Source of the DNA: Pararobbsia alpina
GTDB taxonomy: Bacteria > Pseudomonadota > Gammaproteobacteria > Burkholderiales > Burkholderiaceae
Direction of reading: 5' to 3'
Assembly (NCBI RefSeq): GCF_902859895.1
Contig: NZ_CADIKM010000024.1
Span: 1 to 64,000, forward strand
DNA length: 64,000 nucleotides
The notes under the pieces are model-generated. The model saw only the letters and a program-made list of their open reading frames with translations, ran no database searches and was not told the origin of the DNA. Positions 17,855-26,702 of this stretch are shown piece after piece; the stretch's first letter is position 1, and the number at the start of each line of letters is the position of its first letter. The translations under genes and the position numbers were made by a program.

Positions 17855-20449
17855 ATGAGAATCGACAAACTGACGACGAAGTTCCAGGAGGCGCTGCAGG
17901 ACGCGCAAAGCCTGGCCGCCGGCCGCGACAACCAATACATCGAGGGTGCCCACGTGCTGTCCGCGTTGATCGCGCAGACGGACGGCACCTCGCGTTCGTT
18001 GCTCGCGCGCGCCGGCGTGCAGCTACCCGCCTTGCAGGCCGGCCTGACCGAAGCCCTCGGCCGTTTGCCGCAGGTCAAGGGCAACGACGGCAATCTGCAG
18101 GTCGGCCGGGAACTGGCCGGTTTGCTCAATCAGGCCGACAAGGAAGCCCAGAAGGCCGGCGACTCGTTTATCTCGAGTGAGATGTTCCTGCTTGCGCTTG
18201 CCGAAGACAAGGGCGACACGGGCAAGCTCGCGCGTCAGCACGGCCTGACCCGCAAGGCGCTCGAGACCGCGGTCCAGGCCGTACGTGGCGGGCAGCCCGT
18301 CAACAGCCAGGACGCCGAGAGCCATCGTGAAGCGCTCAAAAAATACACGGTCGACCTGACAGAGCGCGCACGCGCGGGCAAGCTCGATCCGGTAATCGGC
18401 CGGGACGACGAAATCCGCCGCTCGATCCAGATCCTGCAACGCCGGACCAAGAACAATCCTGTGCTGATCGGCGAACCCGGTGTGGGCAAGACGGCGATCG
18501 TCGAAGGGCTCGCGCAACGGATCGTCAATGGCGAGGTGCCCGAGACGCTCAAGAACAAACGCGTGCTCTCGCTCGATATGGCCATGCTGCTTGCGGGTGC
18601 GAAGTATCGTGGTGAATTCGAGGAACGGCTCAAGGCCGTGCTCAACGATATCGCCAAGGATGAAGGGCAGACCATCGTCTTTATCGACGAGCTCCATACC
18701 ATGGTCGGCGCGGGCAAGGCCGAAGGCGCGATCGATGCGGGCAATATGCTCAAGCCGGCGCTGGCGCGCGGCGAGCTGCATTGCGTGGGCGCGACCACGC
18801 TCGATGAGTACCGCAAGTACATTGAAAAGGACGCCGCGCTCGAGCGCCGCTTCCAGAAAGTGCTCGTCGACGAACCGTCGGTCGAGGCGACCATTGCGAT
18901 CCTGCGCGGCCTGCAGGAAAAGTACGAGCTGCATCATCGCGTCGAGATCACCGATCCGGCGATCGTTGCCGCCGCGGAGCTCAGCAATCGCTATATCACC
19001 GACCGTTTCCTGCCGGACAAGGCGATTGACCTGATCGACGAAGCGGCGTCGAAGATCAAGATGGAAATCGACTCGAAGCCCGAGGAGATGGACCGGCTAG
19101 ACCGCCGCTTGATCCAGCTAAAGATCGAACGTGAGGCCGTCAAGAAGGAAAAGGACGAAGCATCGCAGAAGCGCCTGCAATTGATCGAGGAAGAGATCGT
19201 GCGGCTCAACCGTGAGTACGCCGACCTCGAAGAGATCTGGACCGCCGAGAAGGCGACCGTGCAGGGCAGTGCGATCCTGAAGGAAGAGATCGAGAAGGCG
19301 CGCGCCGAGATCGTACGCTTGCAGCGTCTGGGCAAGCTCGAACAGGTCGCCGAGATCCAGTACGGCAAGCTGCCGCAGCTCGAGGCTCAGCTCAAGGATG
19401 TGACGACCGCGGAAACGCAGGAACAGCATTCGAGCCGTCCGCGGCTGTTGCGCACCCAGGTGGGCGCAGAGGAAATCGCTGAAGTCGTTTCGCGTGCCAC
19501 GGGCATTCCGGTGTCGCGGATGATGCAGGGTGAGCGCGAGAAGCTGCTCAAGATCGAGGACAAGCTGCATGAACGCGTGATCGGCCAGGACGAGGCGATC
19601 ACGGCGGTGGCCGACGCTATCCGCCGTTCGCGTGCGGGCTTGTCGGATCCGAACCGGCCATATGGATCCTTCCTGTTCCTGGGGCCGACCGGGGTGGGCA
19701 AGACCGAGCTCTGCAAGGCGCTGGCCTCTTTCCTGTTCGATTCGGAAGAGCATCTGATCCGCATCGACATGAGCGAGTTCATGGAGAAGCACAGCGTCGC
19801 GCGCCTGATCGGGGCGCCGCCGGGGTATGTCGGTTATGAGGAAGGCGGGTATCTGACCGAGGCTGTTCGTCGCAAGCCGTATAGCGTGATCCTGCTTGAC
19901 GAAGTCGAGAAGGCGCACCCTGACGTGTTCAATGTGCTGCTTCAGGTGCTCGACGATGGACGAATGACGGATGGGCAAGGGCGTACCGTCGACTTCAAGA
20001 ACACCGTGATCGTGATGACCTCGAACATCGGCGCGCAAATGATTCAGTCGATGGTCGGCGAGCCGCAGAACACGATTCGTGATGCGGTCTGGGAAGAGGT
20101 CAAGCTGCAGTTTCGACCTGAGTTCCTGAACCGGATCGACGAAGTGGTGGTGTTCCACGGCCTTGACCGCTCGAACATCGAAGCGATCGCGAAGATCCAG
20201 TTGGCACGGCTGGTCGAGCGTCTCGCGAAGATGGATATGCAACTCGACGTTTCGGAAACGGCGCTCGCGCAGATTGCACGAGTGGGCTACGACCCGCTGT
20301 TCGGGGCCCGGCCGCTCAAGCGCGCGATCCAGCAGGAGATCGAGAATCCGGTCGCCAAGCTTATTTTGTCGGGCAAGTTCGGGCCGAAGGATGTGATTCC
20401 GGTCGACTATAGCGAAGGAAAGTTCGGGTTCGAACGCGTGGTTCATTGA
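17855..20449 (+). CDS. clpB: ATP-dependent chaperone/disaggregase ClpB
   Basis: An 864-residue AAA+ disaggregase that works with DnaK to rescue aggregated proteins. Order: N-terminal domain (1-145), first AAA domain with GEPGVGKT near 205, coiled-coil middle domain (about 410-525), second AAA domain with [15 protein letters not shown] near 610, and C-terminal arginine-finger region. The start at 17855 ([14 protein letters not shown]) has the strong ribosome site CGGAGGGG; a GTG ten codons upstream would lack one. A heat-shock promoter precedes it and a strong terminator follows. Confidence 0.97.
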   Translation: MRIDKLTTKFQEALQDAQSLAAGRDNQYIEGAHVLSALIAQTDGTSRSLLARAGVQLPALQAGLTEALGRLPQVKGNDGNLQVGRELAGLLNQADKEAQKAGDSFISSEMFLLALAEDKGDTGKLARQHGLTRKALETAVQAVRGGQPVNSQDAESHREALKKYTVDLTERARAGKLDPVIGRDDEIRRSIQILQRRTKNNPVLIGEPGVGKTAIVEGLAQRIVNGEVPETLKNKRVLSLDMAMLLAGAKYRGEFEERLKAVLNDIAKDEGQTIVFIDELHTMVGAGKAEGAIDAGNMLKPALARGELHCVGATTLDEYRKYIEKDAALERRFQKVLVDEPSVEATIAILRGLQEKYELHHRVEITDPAIVAAAELSNRYITDRFLPDKAIDLIDEAASKIKMEIDSKPEEMDRLDRRLIQLKIEREAVKKEKDEASQKRLQLIEEEIVRLNREYADLEEIWTAEKATVQGSAILKEEIEKARAEIVRLQRLGKLEQVAEIQYGKLPQLEAQLKDVTTAETQEQHSSRPRLLRTQVGAEEIAEVVSRATGIPVSRMMQGEREKLLKIEDKLHERVIGQDEAITAVADAIRRSRAGLSDPNRPYGSFLFLGPTGVGKTELCKALASFLFDSEEHLIRIDMSEFMEKHSVARLIGAPPGYVGYEEGGYLTEAVRRKPYSVILLDEVEKAHPDVFNVLLQVLDDGRMTDGQGRTVDFKNTVIVMTSNIGAQMIQSMVGEPQNTIRDAVWEEVKLQFRPEFLNRIDEVVVFHGLDRSNIEAIAKIQLARLVERLAKMDMQLDVSETALAQIARVGYDPLFGARPLKRAIQQEIENPVAKLILSGKFGPKDVIPVDYSEGKFGFERVVH

Positions 20450-20515
20450 GCGATCGAAGGAGAACGGATTGAGGCATCGCGGCCCCATTGCCGGGCCGTG
20501 GTAAAAGTCCGGTCA

Positions 20516-20552
20516 AAGCTGCTGGCCCCTCGGGGGCTGGCAGCTTTTTTTT
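20516..20552 (+). terminator. Rho-independent terminator of clpB
   Basis: AAGCTGCTGGCCCC pairs with GGGGGCTGGCAGCTT (a long GC-rich stem with minor mismatch), followed by a run of T residues ending near 20552. It lies about 65 bases after the clpB stop. Confidence 0.88.
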
Positions 20553-21064
20553 GGAAGAGACAAACAGCGTGACACGCATCTTTTAAATGGCACGCCTGTC
20601 CGCCGTCGAAGCGTAGAGAAATGCCGTCAACTGCCAAATCGCCCGGCAGTAAAAAAATAATCCAGGTCTCGCTCTTGCTCTTGCTACGCGCTTCTCCGAG
20701 CGCGGCGTCGTGCTGCGCTGAAGATCGGGATTGCGTGGGAGCGTGGTCGCTCACGGATCGTGGGCAAGATCATTCAGACAAGTTGGATTTTCTCAGTTAT
20801 TCAATAGCGCACACTGATATTCGTTCGAATATCGAGCCCATCATCGACATGGCCATTTTCATGATTTCCGAAAAATAGGCTGTACATCGCTGAGGTTTAC
20901 AACGGCGGGATGCTGTCTACACTTGGTACAAGCCGCGATATTGATACCGGCCTCTCATTTACTTTTTCGCACTACACATTGTCACGTCGTGTAGTCACCT
21001 TGCCGAACGATTAATTCATACGGCATGCTTGTTTCATTAGTTCACCAAATAATAGGAGCACATC
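20553..21064 (+). other. Lower-GC intergenic region without a convincing gene
   Basis: About 500 bases, visibly AT-richer than the flanking genes. An 85-codon frame at 20621-20878 has no clear ribosome site and no family-like sequence, so it is not called. The region probably carries the promoter of the small gene at 21065, whose ATG is preceded by AATAGGAGCACATC. Confidence 0.5.
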
Positions 21065-21355
21065 ATGAAAACTGTTGTAAGAAGATATTCCGGAAAGGGT
21101 GCCAAAGAGTTGTTCGATTTGCTGGAGAAGCAGACTGCGGATATCGAGCAGCTGATGCGGACCGTCAAAGGTTTCGTGAGCTACACGCTTGCCCGCAGCG
21201 GCGATGGCGGATTCTCGGTGACTGTGTGCAACGACAAGGCAGGCGTTGATGAAAGCTCGCAAAAGGCAAAGGACTGGCTAGCGAAGAACGCTGGAAGCGC
21301 GAACGCGTCTGCGCCGGAGGTATCCGAGGGATCGGTCATCCTGCATCTGAAGTAG
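21065..21355 (+). CDS. Small protein resembling dimeric alpha/beta-barrel (ABM-like) domains
   Basis: A 96-residue soluble protein beginning MKTVVRRYSGKGAKELFDL. Its pattern of a beta strand, a helix, GFVSYTLARSGDGGFSVTVC and a second helix ending in a strand resembles the antibiotic-biosynthesis-monooxygenase/ferredoxin-like dimeric barrel fold; similar small proteins occur in rhizobia and Burkholderia. No catalytic residue can be assigned. An AGGAG ribosome site is 8 bases upstream. The gene has lower GC than clpB and dusC and probably belongs to an accessory patch with the next gene. Confidence 0.7.
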   Translation: MKTVVRRYSGKGAKELFDLLEKQTADIEQLMRTVKGFVSYTLARSGDGGFSVTVCNDKAGVDESSQKAKDWLAKNAGSANASAPEVSEGSVILHLK

Positions 21356-21453
21356 GCGTGCGTTGCGGCTATTCGAGCTGACGGGCGGAAAATCAAAGCT
21401 TAGCATTGAGTCATTGAAGCTGCTCAGATTGCATCCTGGGAGTTGTCGCGGTA

Positions 21454-21963
21454 ATGTCGGGCCTATACCGCCTGCTCTGGACCGCTCGCTCGATGTTTGC
21501 GCCTATCCCGTTCGATGAGGACTTTTCGCTGCGTCGCGCTACGCCCGCGGACTATGATTTCGCTCATACGCTCACGCGCAGCAACATGATCGGCTATTAC
21601 CGGCGGCATGGGCTCGTCTGGCGCAGCGACCTTTTTCTCGCGAGCTGGAATGGGTCGGAAAACTACATGATCGAGTGGGCGGATATGGTGATCGGCGTGC
21701 TGCGGCTCGACCAGGACACCGATGCGCTCTATGTCCACGATATCCATGTGGTCTCGACCCACCGGAATCGCGGGGCGGGGACTTACGCACTCGAGACAGC
21801 CCAGACGATCGCTCGACAGCGCGGACGGCGCAGCTTGATCCTGCGCGTATTCGTCGACAATCCCGCGGCACGACTCTATGAACGCCTCGGCTACCGGGCG
21901 GCGGTCAATGTGCGGACCTCGGCAGGCTCGATCCGCCAGATGTCGCGACTCGTGGACAGCTAG
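21454..21963 (+). CDS. GNAT family N-acetyltransferase
   Basis: A 169-residue acetyltransferase of the GNAT fold. The acetyl-CoA site is VVSTHRNRGAGTYALETAQ (motif A, R/QxxGxG/A), and the C-terminal strand-helix IDNPAARLYERLGY-type segment appears here as VDNPAARLYERLGYRAA. The substrate is unknown. The first ATG at 21454 is used; an internal Met 14 codons later (MFAPIPFDEDFSLRR) could be the true start, since the domain begins there. There is a 98-base gap after the small gene upstream and 225 bases before dusC, in which nothing else is seen. Confidence 0.85.
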   Translation: MSGLYRLLWTARSMFAPIPFDEDFSLRRATPADYDFAHTLTRSNMIGYYRRHGLVWRSDLFLASWNGSENYMIEWADMVIGVLRLDQDTDALYVHDIHVVSTHRNRGAGTYALETAQTIARQRGRRSLILRVFVDNPAARLYERLGYRAAVNVRTSAGSIRQMSRLVDS

Positions 21964-22188
21964 TATCGAAAGACCCGCAGACCTTGCTGCGTGTCTGGAT
22001 GCAGGGCGGCGACGGCCACGCGTGGGGCGTTCCAAAGCGTCAATTCGGTTGTCTGGGCCTCGGCGAACGTCCCGGGGTCGTCTACAGGTAAACTGTCGGA
22101 TTGGCTTTGCATTGCCGGCATACCGTTTCCTCTGGCTCGCCTCACAATTGGAATTTCCCGTGGAAGACTCCCTCAGCGCAGCGCTCGC

Positions 22189-23214
22189 ATGAGCCGGCTG
22201 TTCCTTGCCCCGATGGAGGGGCTTGCAGACTACGTATTGCGCGACGTGCTGACCAGCACGGGCGGATTCGACGGCTGCGTGTCCGAGTTCGTCAGGGTGA
22301 CGGGTTCTCTGCTTCCCGAGCGCGTCTACGAGAGGGACACCCCCGAGGTTCTTCACGGGGGCCATACCCCCGGTGGCACGCCGATGGTCATCCAGTTGCT
22401 CGGCAGCGATCCTGAATGGCTGGCGCTGAATGCGGCCCATGCGGCGACTTTGTCGCCGCATGGACTCGACCTGAATTTCGGTTGTCCCGCCAAAGTCGTC
22501 AACCGGCACGGTGGCGGAGCCATGCTGCTGGCGGACCCTGAACAGCTGAACCGAATCGTGTCGTCCGTTCGCGCCGCCGTGCCTCCCGGCATTCCCGTGA
22601 CCGCAAAAATGCGGCTTGGCGTATCCGATACCTCGCTGGCGATCGACTGCGCCACGGCGCTGGCGGAGGGCGGCGCGGCGTCTCTCGTCGTGCATGCCAG
22701 GACGCGTGATCATGGCTACCGTCCGCCGGCCCACTGGGAGTGGATCGCGCGTATCGATGCCGCCGTGGACGTGCCTGTCATTGCTAACGGAGAAGTCTGG
22801 ACGGTTGCCGACTGGGAGCGATGCCGGGCAGTCAGCGGCTGTGCCGATGTCATGATCGGGCGGGGCGCCGTGTCCGATCCTTTTCTCGCCTTGCGGATAC
22901 GCGGACAGATGGACAGTTCGCCATCCAGCGAGGAATGGCCGACAGTACTTCGTCATATCGTCGACTACCTGAAGAAATTGCAGACCCGTGTCGCATCCCG
23001 TCATGAGCATGGGCGCGTCAAGATGTGGCTCAGCTATCTGAAGCGGACCTGGCCACAGGCTGCCGAGCTGCATGCAGCCATCCGGCGCCTGCATGATTCG
23101 CGCGAGATTTCTGCGGTGATCGAGCACTGCGTCGCCACGTGGTGGCAGCCATCGAGCTGCATGCCGACGATACGCCCCCGCGCCGACGCTCACGCTCAGC
23201 AATGCCACGACTAA
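22189..23214 (+). CDS. dusC: tRNA-dihydrouridine(16) synthase DusC
   Basis: A 341-residue FMN enzyme reducing U16 of tRNA to dihydrouridine. Key segments are LFLAPMEGLADYVLRD, LDLNFGCPAKVVNRHGGGA (the catalytic Cys lies in the GCPAK loop), VTAKMRLG, VHARTRDHGYRPPAHWEWI and VIANGEVW, then DVMIGRGAVSDPFL. The N-terminus and the PPAHWEWI segment point to the DusC subgroup rather than DusA or DusB. The start at 22189 (MSRLFLAPMEG) puts the barrel at the N-terminus; an upstream frame is not conserved. Downstream is the RNA-DUF3800 locus. Confidence 0.93.
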   Translation: MSRLFLAPMEGLADYVLRDVLTSTGGFDGCVSEFVRVTGSLLPERVYERDTPEVLHGGHTPGGTPMVIQLLGSDPEWLALNAAHAATLSPHGLDLNFGCPAKVVNRHGGGAMLLADPEQLNRIVSSVRAAVPPGIPVTAKMRLGVSDTSLAIDCATALAEGGAASLVVHARTRDHGYRPPAHWEWIARIDAAVDVPVIANGEVWTVADWERCRAVSGCADVMIGRGAVSDPFLALRIRGQMDSSPSSEEWPTVLRHIVDYLKKLQTRVASRHEHGRVKMWLSYLKRTWPQAAELHAAIRRLHDSREISAVIEHCVATWWQPSSCMPTIRPRADAHAQQCHD

Positions 23215-23390
23215 GACGGGTCGCTTGTGGGTGTAAGTACAGGACGATTGCGCGTCGGGCGAAGCGACGCCGGCGGCCGGTCTGGTTCACCTACAAACCG
23301 GACCGCGCATAGGATTTATCAGCCTCGGCTGCCCGTAGGGCGCGCAAAATATACCGGACGTGAGGGCGGTCACGGCTGCCAAACATTTCG
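23215..23390 (+). other. Non-coding stretch with two inverted repeats after dusC
   Basis: Two hairpins can be drawn: GCGTCG/CGACGC (23252-23257 with 23265-23270) and a 9-bp stem GGTCTGGTT with AACCGGACC (23279-23287 with 23296-23304). Neither is followed by a T run. They may be dusC 3' structure or part of the upstream control region of the RNA locus. No gene is seen. Confidence 0.45.
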
Positions 23391-23419
23391 GCAATGTCAA
23401 CCCAAGCTATTGACATTGC
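23391..23419. promoter_or_regulatory. 10-bp inverted repeat overlapping a -35 box, candidate operator
   Basis: GCAATGTCAA (23391-23400) and TTGACATTGC (23410-23419) are perfect inverted copies around a 9-base spacer. The right arm contains the TTGACA box of the promoter described next, so a protein bound to this palindrome would block it. Confidence 0.55.
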
Positions 23420-23438
23420 TGCGCCCCCTACTTAGCAT
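23410..23438 (+). promoter_or_regulatory. Predicted sigma-70 promoter of a small RNA
   Basis: TTGACA (23410-23415), a spacer of exactly 17 bases, then TAGCAT (23433-23438, 4 of 6 matches to TATAAT). Transcription would start near 23445, exactly where the first of four back-to-back hairpins begins. Confidence 0.55.
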
Positions 23439-23444
23439 TCAAAG

Positions 23445-23538
23445 ACGATTGGGCAAGCCTAATCGATCGTCGAACGGGGAAACCCGGCGACAAATACGGT
23501 CATAGACCGCCAAACAGCCGCTCAAGCGGCTGTTTTCA
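23445..23538 (+). ncRNA. Predicted structured small RNA upstream of a DUF3800 gene
   Basis: Four consecutive hairpins fill this stretch. They are (1) 23446-23465, 8 bp with one G-U and a CAAG loop; (2) 23469-23491, GUCG/CGAC plus CGGG/CCCG closed by a GAAA tetraloop; (3) 23497-23509, CGGUC/GACCG with a 3-base loop; (4) 23512-23535, a 10-bp stem followed by U residues. A promoter lies just upstream and the fourth hairpin looks like a terminator, giving a transcript of about 95 nt that ends 18 bases before the DUF3800 start. Candidate structured RNAs named after DUF3800 have been reported from comparative genomics next to such genes; whether this one belongs to a described class cannot be told by eye. 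Confidence 0.6.
23512..23538 (+). terminator. Terminator-like hairpin ending the small RNA
   Basis: A 10-bp stem (AAACAGCCGC with GCGGCTGTTT) around a TCAA loop is followed by TTTTCATTT-type sequence. The T run is interrupted, so termination may be partial and allow read-through into the gene at 23556. Confidence 0.6.
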
Positions 23539-23555
23539 TTTCCGGGGACAGATGC

Positions 23556-24518
23556 GTGTCGTATATCTGCTACATCGACGAGGCAGGGTGCGGCGCGCCT
23601 CTGCCTGCGAGAAAGACCGATATTCAACCTTTACTCGTGATTGCAGGCCTAGTCGTCCAGCAGGAGGCTCTTCCCCACCTCACGCGAGAATTCCTCGCGC
23701 TGAAGCGCAAGTATTTCCCCGGATCATTCACGTCCCCCCATCTGCTCGACGATGTGCGCGAGGAGATCAAGGGTTCCGAGCTGAGAAGCGCCATCCGGAA
23801 GAAGGGCCACAAGGCTGGCACGCAACTGCGATTCATCGATGACACGCTGCAGCTGCTAGAGAGCTACAAGTGCCGAGTTCTCGCGACGATCTGGGTGAAG
23901 GGCATCGGCACGCCGTTCAAGCCCCGGGAGACTTACACCCAATCTGTGCAGCATGCCTGCAAGGCTTTCCAGTCGTTCCTTGAGGATAAGGACGCACAAG
24001 GTTTCATGATTGCCGACTTCAGGACCACGCAACTGAACGACCAGGTTGCGCACTCGATTTTCACCCAAAAGTACCGGGCAAAAGGCGACCCATTCGATCG
24101 AGTTCTCGAACTTCCGACTTTCGGCGTGAGCAACAATCATGTGGGTCTCCAGATCACCGATGTGCTGTGCAGCGCGCTTCTTTTCCCGATAGCGTCGTCG
24201 GTCTACTGTTTTGGCCACGTGTCAGGCGTGCATGTGAACGGACGTGATCTCGTGCCTCGCCGTCGATACACCAAGCGTCTGAAGAAGCTTCAATTCAGGG
24301 GCGACGCAGGCTGGAGTGTCTTGGTGTTTGATAAGCACCAGAAGCGATCGTCAGCCGAGCTCTTTGTAGTTCCGCCCGTTCAGAGCCAGACCCGGGCCCA
24401 AGTCCAGATGGGCAGCTTCGGCCTCGCATTGCAGGAGGTGCCGGACAAGAGTGAAGTTGAGATGGGCGACAACGATGAAACGGCCAGGACGTTCGCGACA
24501 GCTCAGGCGGCGCCGTAA
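23556..24518 (+). CDS. DUF3800 domain protein
   Basis: A 320-residue protein whose first 215 residues match the DUF3800 pattern. It opens with CYIDEAG (D8, E9), followed by LLVIAGLVV, then MIADFR (D154) and VGLQITDVLCS (Q199, D202). These acidic residues suggest an RNase H-like metal site, but no activity has been established for the family, which is frequent in mobile and defence loci. The C-terminal 100 residues are basic, then low in complexity. The start is GTG 23556 with GGGGA 7 bases upstream. GC content is lower than in dusC and rimO, which points to transfer. It stands directly behind a predicted structured RNA. Confidence 0.8.
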   Translation: MSYICYIDEAGCGAPLPARKTDIQPLLVIAGLVVQQEALPHLTREFLALKRKYFPGSFTSPHLLDDVREEIKGSELRSAIRKKGHKAGTQLRFIDDTLQLLESYKCRVLATIWVKGIGTPFKPRETYTQSVQHACKAFQSFLEDKDAQGFMIADFRTTQLNDQVAHSIFTQKYRAKGDPFDRVLELPTFGVSNNHVGLQITDVLCSALLFPIASSVYCFGHVSGVHVNGRDLVPRRRYTKRLKKLQFRGDAGWSVLVFDKHQKRSSAELFVVPPVQSQTRAQVQMGSFGLALQEVPDKSEVEMGDNDETARTFATAQAAP

Positions 24519-24614
24519 GTCGCTGCTTTTCCAGCCACCTCCGCGCAGCCGCCCCCAGGCCAGCCACGCGGTACAATGCGGGCCTACGTTACCGTCATCC
24601 GCCGGACCATCCTC

Positions 24615-25994
24615 ATGTCGCAGACTTCAAACCCCGCCGCGCCGACTTCTTCGAACCCGAAGGTGGGGTTCGTCAGCCTGGGCTGCCCGAAGGCACTCGT
24701 CGATTCCGAACAGATCATCACCCAGTTGCGCGCCGAAGGCTATTCGATCCACGCGAGCTACGAGGGCGCGGACCTCGTCGTCGTCAATACCTGCGGATTC
24801 ATCGATGAGGCGGTCCAGGAAAGTCTCGATGCGATCGGCGAAGCCCTGTCGGAAAATGGGCGGGTCATCGTGACCGGCTGCCTGGGCGCGAAGAAGAGCG
24901 CAAGCGGAGGCGGTCTCATCGAGGAAGTCCACCCGAAGGTGCTCGCCGTGACCGGCCCCCACGCACTCGGCGAAGTCATGCAGGCAGTGCACGCGCATCT
25001 GCCCAAGCCTCACGATCCGTTCACCGATCTCGTGCCGGCCGCGGGCGTCAAGCTCACGCCGCGCCACTATGCGTATCTCAAGATTTCGGAAGGCTGTAAC
25101 CACCGCTGCACGTTCTGCATCATCCCATCGATGCGCGGGGACCTCGTCTCGCGTCCCGTCGCGGACGTGATGCTCGAGGCCGAAAACCTGTTCAAGTCGG
25201 GTGTGAAGGAATTGCTCGTCATCTCACAGGACACGAGCGCCTACGGTGTCGACGTCAAGTACCGGACAGGCTTCTGGAACGGCCGACCGCTGAAGACACG
25301 CATGACCGAACTGGTCGGCGCACTCGGTGAGCTCGCCGCGCAGTACGGCGCGTGGGTGCGGCTGCACTATGTCTATCCCTACCCCCATGTCGACGAAATC
25401 ATTCCGATGATGAACGGCGGCCATGTCCTGCCCTATCTCGACGTACCCTTCCAGCACGCGCACCCGGATGTGCTCAAGCGCATGAAGCGGCCGGCGAATG
25501 CGGAAAAGGTCATGGAACGCGTCAAGGCCTGGCGCGAGATCTGTCCGGACCTCACGATCCGCAGCACGTTTATCGCGGGTTTCCCCGGTGAGACCGAAGC
25601 CGAATTCGAGACGCTGCTCGACTTCGTGCGCGAAGCGGAACTCGATCGCGTCGGCTGTTTTGCGTATTCGCCGGTCGAGGGCGCGACTGCGAACGAACTC
25701 GAAGGCGCATTGCCCGACGATGTGCGCGAAGAACGGCGCGCACGTTTCATGGAAGTGGCTGAAGCCATATCGGCCACGCGGCTCAAGCGCAAGGTCGGCC
25801 GCACGCTCAAGGTGCTCGTCGACGAAGTCAATGCGGATGGCGGCGTCGGCCGCTCGGCCGCCGATGCGCCGGAGATCGACGGCGTCGTCTATATCGACCC
25901 GCCGGGCAAGCCTTCGAAACGCTACAAGGCCGGCGACTTCGTCTCGGTCAAGATCACGGGTGCCGACGGACACGATCTGTGGGGCACCGTCTGA
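24615..25994 (+). CDS. rimO: Ribosomal protein S12 methylthiotransferase RimO
   Basis: A 459-residue radical-SAM enzyme that methylthiolates an Asp of ribosomal protein S12. The N-terminal MTTase domain begins [18 protein letters not shown] with cluster Cys residues in [15 protein letters not shown] and VTGCLGA. The radical-SAM motif is CNHRCTFC, and a C-terminal TRAM domain covers about residues 390-459. The start at 24615 ([10 protein letters not shown]) follows the pattern of relatives; an ATG 13 codons upstream is possible. It is on the same strand as the DUF3800 gene but not obviously coupled to it. Confidence 0.95.
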   Translation: MSQTSNPAAPTSSNPKVGFVSLGCPKALVDSEQIITQLRAEGYSIHASYEGADLVVVNTCGFIDEAVQESLDAIGEALSENGRVIVTGCLGAKKSASGGGLIEEVHPKVLAVTGPHALGEVMQAVHAHLPKPHDPFTDLVPAAGVKLTPRHYAYLKISEGCNHRCTFCIIPSMRGDLVSRPVADVMLEAENLFKSGVKELLVISQDTSAYGVDVKYRTGFWNGRPLKTRMTELVGALGELAAQYGAWVRLHYVYPYPHVDEIIPMMNGGHVLPYLDVPFQHAHPDVLKRMKRPANAEKVMERVKAWREICPDLTIRSTFIAGFPGETEAEFETLLDFVREAELDRVGCFAYSPVEGATANELEGALPDDVREERRARFMEVAEAISATRLKRKVGRTLKVLVDEVNADGGVGRSAADAPEIDGVVYIDPPGKPSKRYKAGDFVSVKITGADGHDLWGTV

Positions 25995-26005
25995 GCGACG
26001 CGCAC

Positions 26006-26581
26006 CTATTGTGTCGGCGTATCCGGTTGCGGCGTGTCCGGCTTCTGCTCGTTTGAGTCGTCACTCGAGGCGGCCGAATCCGAGGCCGGTTCGGCGGCCG
26101 ACGTGCCCTTGTCCATCTCGTCGCCCCGCGTCCCCGGCGTGAAATGAGGATTGGCCGGCTTGTCGATCGCGCCACCCGCGGGCAGCACTGTGACGACCTG
26201 TCCGTCAGGCCCTTGCTTCGTCATCACCTGGTAGACCAGATCGCCGTGGCAGGTGTGGACGGTCCACAACTGGGGTGTGTCGCTGACACCTTCGGTCGGC
26301 CGCTCGATATTGGAAACCAACGGGCAGCCTGAGCGCGTGATCGCGTCGATCCTGACCATATTGTCGGCCGTACTGCTCGCCGGCGTGAGAGCCGTTTTTT
26401 CCACGGTATACACGGTCCGGGCGTCTCCCGCAACGATGCCCGACGACTGGGTCTGCGCCGTCGTATCGGGAGACTTCTCGCCCGACGGCTTGGACCATGG
26501 CATGAGACTGCATGCGCTTAGGGCCAGCGCCAGGGGAACTACGACCACAGCGCGTGAGAGGGCGCGCGACGACATCTGCAT
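26006..26581 (-). CDS. Putative lipoprotein
   Basis: A 191-residue protein with a lipoprotein signal: a positively charged start, hydrophobic VVVVPLALALSAC, and lipobox Cys at residue 24. The mature part has a Ser/Thr/Pro-rich linker, a central domain of about 80 residues with two Cys (RSGCPLVSN and VHTCHGDLVYQV), and an acidic low-complexity tail. No known family was recognised. It converges on rimO, 11 bases from its stop, and is divergent from the thiolase gene. Confidence 0.8.
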   Translation of the reverse strand: MQMSSRALSRAVVVVPLALALSACSLMPWSKPSGEKSPDTTAQTQSSGIVAGDARTVYTVEKTALTPASSTADNMVRIDAITRSGCPLVSNIERPTEGVSDTPQLWTVHTCHGDLVYQVMTKQGPDGQVVTVLPAGGAIDKPANPHFTPGTRGDEMDKGTSAAEPASDSAASSDDSNEQKPDTPQPDTPTQ

Positions 26582-26702
26582 CTGATTTCTCCTGCCCGCA
26601 CTTCAAAAAGCGGAACCGCGATGATACCTTGCGTCATTGTCCGACGGTGGCTGCTGGGACAATGAGCGTCCAGGCAAACTTTGTCGAATTTGGGAGAGTG
26701 CG

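Noticed and set aside
20621-20878. 85-codon frame after the clpB terminator
   Set aside because: No ribosome site, no family-like pattern and no support from composition.
21463-23208. Open frame of 581 codons on the minus strand
   Set aside because: It runs antisense through both the GNAT and dusC genes and shows no domain.
23552-23842. Alternative frame starting at ATG 23552 upstream of the DUF3800 start
   Set aside because: It gives a short Arg-rich product and overlaps the DUF3800 frame, which carries the conserved motifs from its first residues.
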